A DNA stretch of 22,373 nt from CAZWRF01 sp964636095 (GTDB taxonomy: Bacteria; Patescibacteriota; Minisyncoccia; JAHISW01; Tagabacteraceae): positions 1 through 22,373 of the forward strand of contig CAZWRF010000010.1 of NCBI GenBank assembly GCA_964636095.1, given 5' to 3'. Below, piece after piece: positions 19,479 to 22,373 of the stretch. The notes under the pieces were generated by a model. That model was not told the origin of the DNA. It made no database searches and saw only the letters and a program-made list of their open reading frames with translations. Positions within the stretch are counted from its first letter, which is position 1. The number at the start of each line of letters is the position of its first letter. Made by a program: the position numbers and the translations under genes.

Positions 19479-19489
19479 GATGTTTATTT

Positions 19490-19690
19490 ATGGGACTTTT
19501 GGACCAAATAGAAAAATTGCGCGAAAAGCCGGAGGCCACTCGGCGCAGGGTGGCTATAATGGTTACTTCTCTTATTGTGCTGGTTGTGATGGGAATCTGG
19601 ATTACTCTTAATTTTGCCCTGAACCATCAATTTGAAGAAAAAAGCAACATAGCCAGTCCATTTTCCGTAATAAAAGATATATTTAAATAA
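19490..19690 (+). CDS. Short single-span membrane protein of unknown function
   Basis: The protein has 66 residues. A basic amphipathic start (LLDQIEKLREKPEATRRR) is followed by one membrane helix (about 24-45, VAIMVTSLIVLVVMGIWITLNF) and a short polar tail. By the positive-inside rule the N terminus is cytoplasmic. The family is not recognised. It ends three bases before the gyrA ATG, so the two are probably co-transcribed. The ATG at 19490 is chosen over an in-frame codon at 19466 because the latter lies inside the repeat and adds an unlikely extension. Confidence 0.75.
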   Translation: MGLLDQIEKLREKPEATRRRVAIMVTSLIVLVVMGIWITLNFALNHQFEEKSNIASPFSVIKDIFK

Positions 19691-19693
19691 GCG

Positions 19694-22180
19694 ATGGCAA
19701 AAAAAGAAGAAAAAAATAAAAAAGAGCATTCCGGCGAAACTCCGGGTAAAAACAAAAACATTGTCCAACAGGGCATTGTGGACGAAATGCGCAAGTCTTA
19801 TTTGGACTATGCTATGTCCGTTATCGTTAGCAGGGCTCTGCCCGATGTTCGCGATGGATTAAAGCCCGTTCAGCGTCGTATTTTAACCGTCATGCACGAA
19901 GACGGCCTAAGCCACTCCGCTCGCTTTAAAAAATCCGCTACCGTGGTAGGCGACACCATGAGCAAGTACCACCCGCACGGCGATATGGCTATTTACGATA
20001 CCATGGCCCGTATGGCTCAGTATTTTTCTTTGAGATATCCTTTGGTGGATGGCCAGGGAAACTGGGGTTCTATAGACGGCGATCCCCCGGCTGCTCACCG
20101 CTACACTGAAGCGAGAATGACAAGAATAGCAAGCGAAATGCTAAAAGACATTGAAAAAGACACTGTTGATTATGCGCCCAACTATGATGGTCGGCTGAAA
20201 GAGCCGAAAGTTTTGCCATCGTCTATTCCCCAGCTTCTTTTGAATGGCACCATCGGCATAGCCGTTGGCATGGCTACAAATATTCCTCCCCACAATCTCT
20301 CGGAAGTGGTAGATGCCGCAGTTTGTCTTATAGACAAACCAAAATCCGGGATAGATGAGCTTATGAAATTTGTTAAGGGGCCCGATTTTCCTATCGGCGG
20401 GATTGTTTTTAATAAGAAAGATATTGAGGAAGCATATGCTACCGGCAGAGGGGGTATTTTAACCAGAGGAGAAGCGGAAATAGTTGAAGAAAAAGAGGGT
20501 AAATATCAAATTCGCATTTCCTCCATTCCTTATTCAGTAAATAAAGCCGATCTTATAGCCAAGATGGCGGATCTTGTGGTGAATAAAAAAATTGAAGGAG
20601 TCCGCGACATAAGAGACGAGTCGGACAAGGAAGAAACCGTTGCTATTGTTCTGGACCTTAAGTCCGGTGCCAATCCCCAGCAGGTTCTAAACAGTTTGTA
20701 CAAGTATACCGACCTTGAGAAAATGTATCATTTCAATATGCTGGCTCTCGTGGATGGTATACAGCCTCAAGTTTTGTCATTGAAAAATATTCTTGAGTAT
20801 TTTATTGTTCACAGAAATGAAGTTGTGGAGCGTCGTGCCAAGTTCGACCTCAGAGTAGCTTTGAACAGGGCCCACATTCTTGAAGGGCTGAAAAAAGCGC
20901 TTGATCACATTGATGCGGTGATAAAAACCATAAAATCTTCTCCGGACAAAGAAAAAGCCCACAAAAACCTTATGTCCAAATTCAAGCTTTCAGACAGACA
21001 AGCAACGGCAATTTTGGAAATGAGGCTGCAAACTCTTGCCGGACTTGAAAGGCAAAAAATAGAAGACGAACTTAAAGAAAAGAAAAAGCTCATTGCCGAC
21101 CTGCGAGCACTTCTTAAAGACCCTAAAAAAATATTGGCGGTGGTAAAAGAGGAGCTTTTGGAAGTTAAAAACAAGTATGGCGACGAAAGGCGGACAAAAA
21201 TAGTGAATCATGCTGCGGGAAGTATTTCGCTTGAGGACACTATTCCAAATGAAGCGGCCACTTTGGTTTTGACTCGCGGAGGTTATATTAAGCGTTCGAA
21301 ACCCGAGGCCTACAGAGTGCAAAAAAGGGGAGGCAAGGGAGTGATAGACTTGTCTACAAAGGAAGAAGATTCTGTCTATATACTCATACAGGCCAACACT
21401 CACGATGATTTGCTTTTTTTCACCGACAAAGGGAAAGCCTACAAAATAAAAATGTACGAAGTACCCGAGGGGAAAAGAGCCACTAAGGGCAAGTCTATAG
21501 TAAATTTTCTTTCAATTTCCGGAGACGAGCGAGTTACTTCCATTTTGGCCATGCCCAAGGGAGTACATGAGAAGAAAACGTCTTTGTCCATGATAACTAA
21601 AAAGGGTGTGATTAAAAAAGTGGCCACGGAGCTTTTCAAGGACGTAAGGAGAGGAGGCATCATTGCCATAAAGCTTAAGAAAGATGATGAACTTGGCTGG
21701 GCCAGAATTGTTTCCTCGGGTGACCACATTGTTCTGGTAAGCAAAAAAGGCCAGTCTATAAGATTTAAGGAGTCGGACGCGCGTGCTATGGGAAGGGCGG
21801 CCGCCGGCGTAAGGGCCATAAATCTTAAAAGTGACGACGAATTGGTTGGCGCGGATGTTGTTTCCAAAGATGAAAAAGATTCTTACCTTTTAACTATTAG
21901 CCAAAAAGGATTTGGCAAGAAAACCAAAACAAAAGAATACCGTATTCAAAAAAGAGGCGGCTCCGGTATTAAAACGGCTAAAGTAACGGACAAAACAGGC
22001 CAGTTGGTATCGGCCAAGGTTATAAATCCGGAGTTTGAAGAGATAATAGCCATTTCAAAAAAAGGACAAATAATAAAAACCACCCTGGCCGAAATTCCGG
22101 TTTTAGGAAGACAAACTCAGGGGGTAAAAGTAATGAGCATGCATGCCGGCGACAGCGTGGCGTCCATAACCTGCTTGTAG
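19694..22180 (+). CDS. gyrA: DNA gyrase subunit A
   Basis: GyrA has 828 residues and is the breakage-reunion subunit that introduces negative supercoils together with GyrB. After a Lys-rich start, IVDEMRKSYLDYAMSVIVSRALPDVRDGLKPVQRRIL opens the winged-helix domain. Active-site Tyr137 lies in AAHRYTEARM. The quinolone-determining stretch is KYHPHGDMAIYD: Met98 aligns with E. coli Ser83 and Asp102 with Asp87. The C-terminal beta-pinwheel begins after about 500 and contains the GyrA box QKRGGKG (543-549), which marks gyrase rather than topoisomerase IV. A second similar element, QKRGGSG, comes near the end. No acidic tail is present. No SD at the start. Confidence 0.96.
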   Translation: MAKKEEKNKKEHSGETPGKNKNIVQQGIVDEMRKSYLDYAMSVIVSRALPDVRDGLKPVQRRILTVMHEDGLSHSARFKKSATVVGDTMSKYHPHGDMAIYDTMARMAQYFSLRYPLVDGQGNWGSIDGDPPAAHRYTEARMTRIASEMLKDIEKDTVDYAPNYDGRLKEPKVLPSSIPQLLLNGTIGIAVGMATNIPPHNLSEVVDAAVCLIDKPKSGIDELMKFVKGPDFPIGGIVFNKKDIEEAYATGRGGILTRGEAEIVEEKEGKYQIRISSIPYSVNKADLIAKMADLVVNKKIEGVRDIRDESDKEETVAIVLDLKSGANPQQVLNSLYKYTDLEKMYHFNMLALVDGIQPQVLSLKNILEYFIVHRNEVVERRAKFDLRVALNRAHILEGLKKALDHIDAVIKTIKSSPDKEKAHKNLMSKFKLSDRQATAILEMRLQTLAGLERQKIEDELKEKKKLIADLRALLKDPKKILAVVKEELLEVKNKYGDERRTKIVNHAAGSISLEDTIPNEAATLVLTRGGYIKRSKPEAYRVQKRGGKGVIDLSTKEEDSVYILIQANTHDDLLFFTDKGKAYKIKMYEVPEGKRATKGKSIVNFLSISGDERVTSILAMPKGVHEKKTSLSMITKKGVIKKVATELFKDVRRGGIIAIKLKKDDELGWARIVSSGDHIVLVSKKGQSIRFKESDARAMGRAAAGVRAINLKSDDELVGADVVSKDEKDSYLLTISQKGFGKKTKTKEYRIQKRGGSGIKTAKVTDKTGQLVSAKVINPEFEEIIAISKKGQIIKTTLAEIPVLGRQTQGVKVMSMHAGDSVASITCL

Positions 22181-22256
22181 CTATTTGGGGATAACTACAT
22201 AAGGAATTATTGAGCCATTGTGGTAGAATATTTATGTATATCTGTATACATGAAAG

Positions 22257-22373
22257 ATGGCTTTTTTGCATCCCGCTACAATTGTTAATAAGCTAAACAT
22301 CACGCCTGGTACCAGGGTGGCTGATTTTGGTTGCGGGTCGGGACATTTTACCATTGAAATGGCTCGCAGGGTC
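22257..22373 (+). CDS. SAM-dependent methyltransferase, N-terminal fragment (cut by window end)
   Basis: Thirty-nine codons are visible, open to the window edge. PGTRVADFGCGSGHFTIEMAR is methyltransferase motif I with the SAM-binding GCGSG loop, preceded by HPATIVNKLNITPG as in Rossmann-fold methyltransferases such as the UbiE/Methyltransf_11 group or tRNA m1A-type enzymes. The substrate cannot be told from this fragment. TATACA (22245-22250) lies six bases before the ATG, which would again be a leaderless arrangement, but no good -35 is seen. Confidence 0.75.
   Translation, partial: MAFLHPATIVNKLNITPGTRVADFGCGSGHFTIEMARRV

Noticed and set aside
21439..21867. 142-codon minus-strand frame opposite gyrA
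   Set aside because: It falls within the conserved gyrase pinwheel and has no independent signals.

Overview
The window reads as a piece of a small, streamlined bacterial genome, most likely a Patescibacteria/CPR organism (Parcubacteria-like). This is inferred from shortened versions of universal proteins (a trigger factor without its PPIase domain, a 114-residue YbeY, a 348-residue PGK), very tight ATGA-type gene overlaps, almost no Shine-Dalgarno sites in front of housekeeping genes, AT-rich degenerate repeats between genes, and small secreted or orphan proteins of unknown type. TGA is used as a stop (tpiA, trxB, pth), so the code is the standard one. No mobile element, CRISPR array or phage gene was seen.

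Layout. Bases 1-3485 (+): end of galT, a small membrane protein (COG2426-like), tpiA, pgk and a trxB-like flavoprotein, packed with overlaps or gaps of a few bases. A DsbA-like thiol oxidoreductase faces it on the minus strand and overlaps the trxB tail by 23 bp. Bases 4375-5271 hold an isolated secreted orphan protein with its own promoter, strong SD and terminators. The 361-bp stretch between it and hppA (5200-5560) contains two stem-loops, a third weak hairpin, tRNA-Ala(CGC) on the minus strand, a palindromic repeat joined to the tRNA 5' end, and a 7-bp tandem repeat. Bases 5561-9289 (+): membrane H+-pyrophosphatase, a branched inverted-repeat structure, trigger factor and ClpP. Bases 9304-15685 (-): tdk, then lepB-hisS-HIT-rpsU-yqeY-ybeY-ftsA nearly without gaps, then ftsZ behind its own promoter. 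Bases 15820-22373: pth (+), an orphan gene (+), rpsA (-), an orphan zinc-ribbon gene (+), an MBL-fold protein (+), a short membrane protein and gyrA (+), and the start of a methyltransferase cut by the window end.

Together the genes cover lower glycolysis (tpiA, pgk), pyrophosphate-driven ion pumping (hppA), thiol redox (trxB, DsbA-like), protein folding and turnover (tig, clpP), secretion (lepB), division (ftsA, ftsZ), translation (hisS, rpsU, rpsA, pth, ybeY, tRNA-Ala), and DNA topology and nucleotide salvage (gyrA, tdk).

Two things stand out. First, several housekeeping genes have a sigma70-like promoter whose -10 box ends only 7-10 bases before the ATG, often with a TTGC-type -35, which predicts leaderless mRNAs; three orphan genes instead have a leader, an AGGAGG-type SD and a private terminator. 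Second, several core enzymes show changes at normally conserved positions (ClpP triad Asp to Asn, PGK Arg38 to Lys, GyrA Ser83 to Met, HisRS motif 3, Pth Asn114, the tubulin signature in FtsZ, the dinucleotide motif in TrxB).
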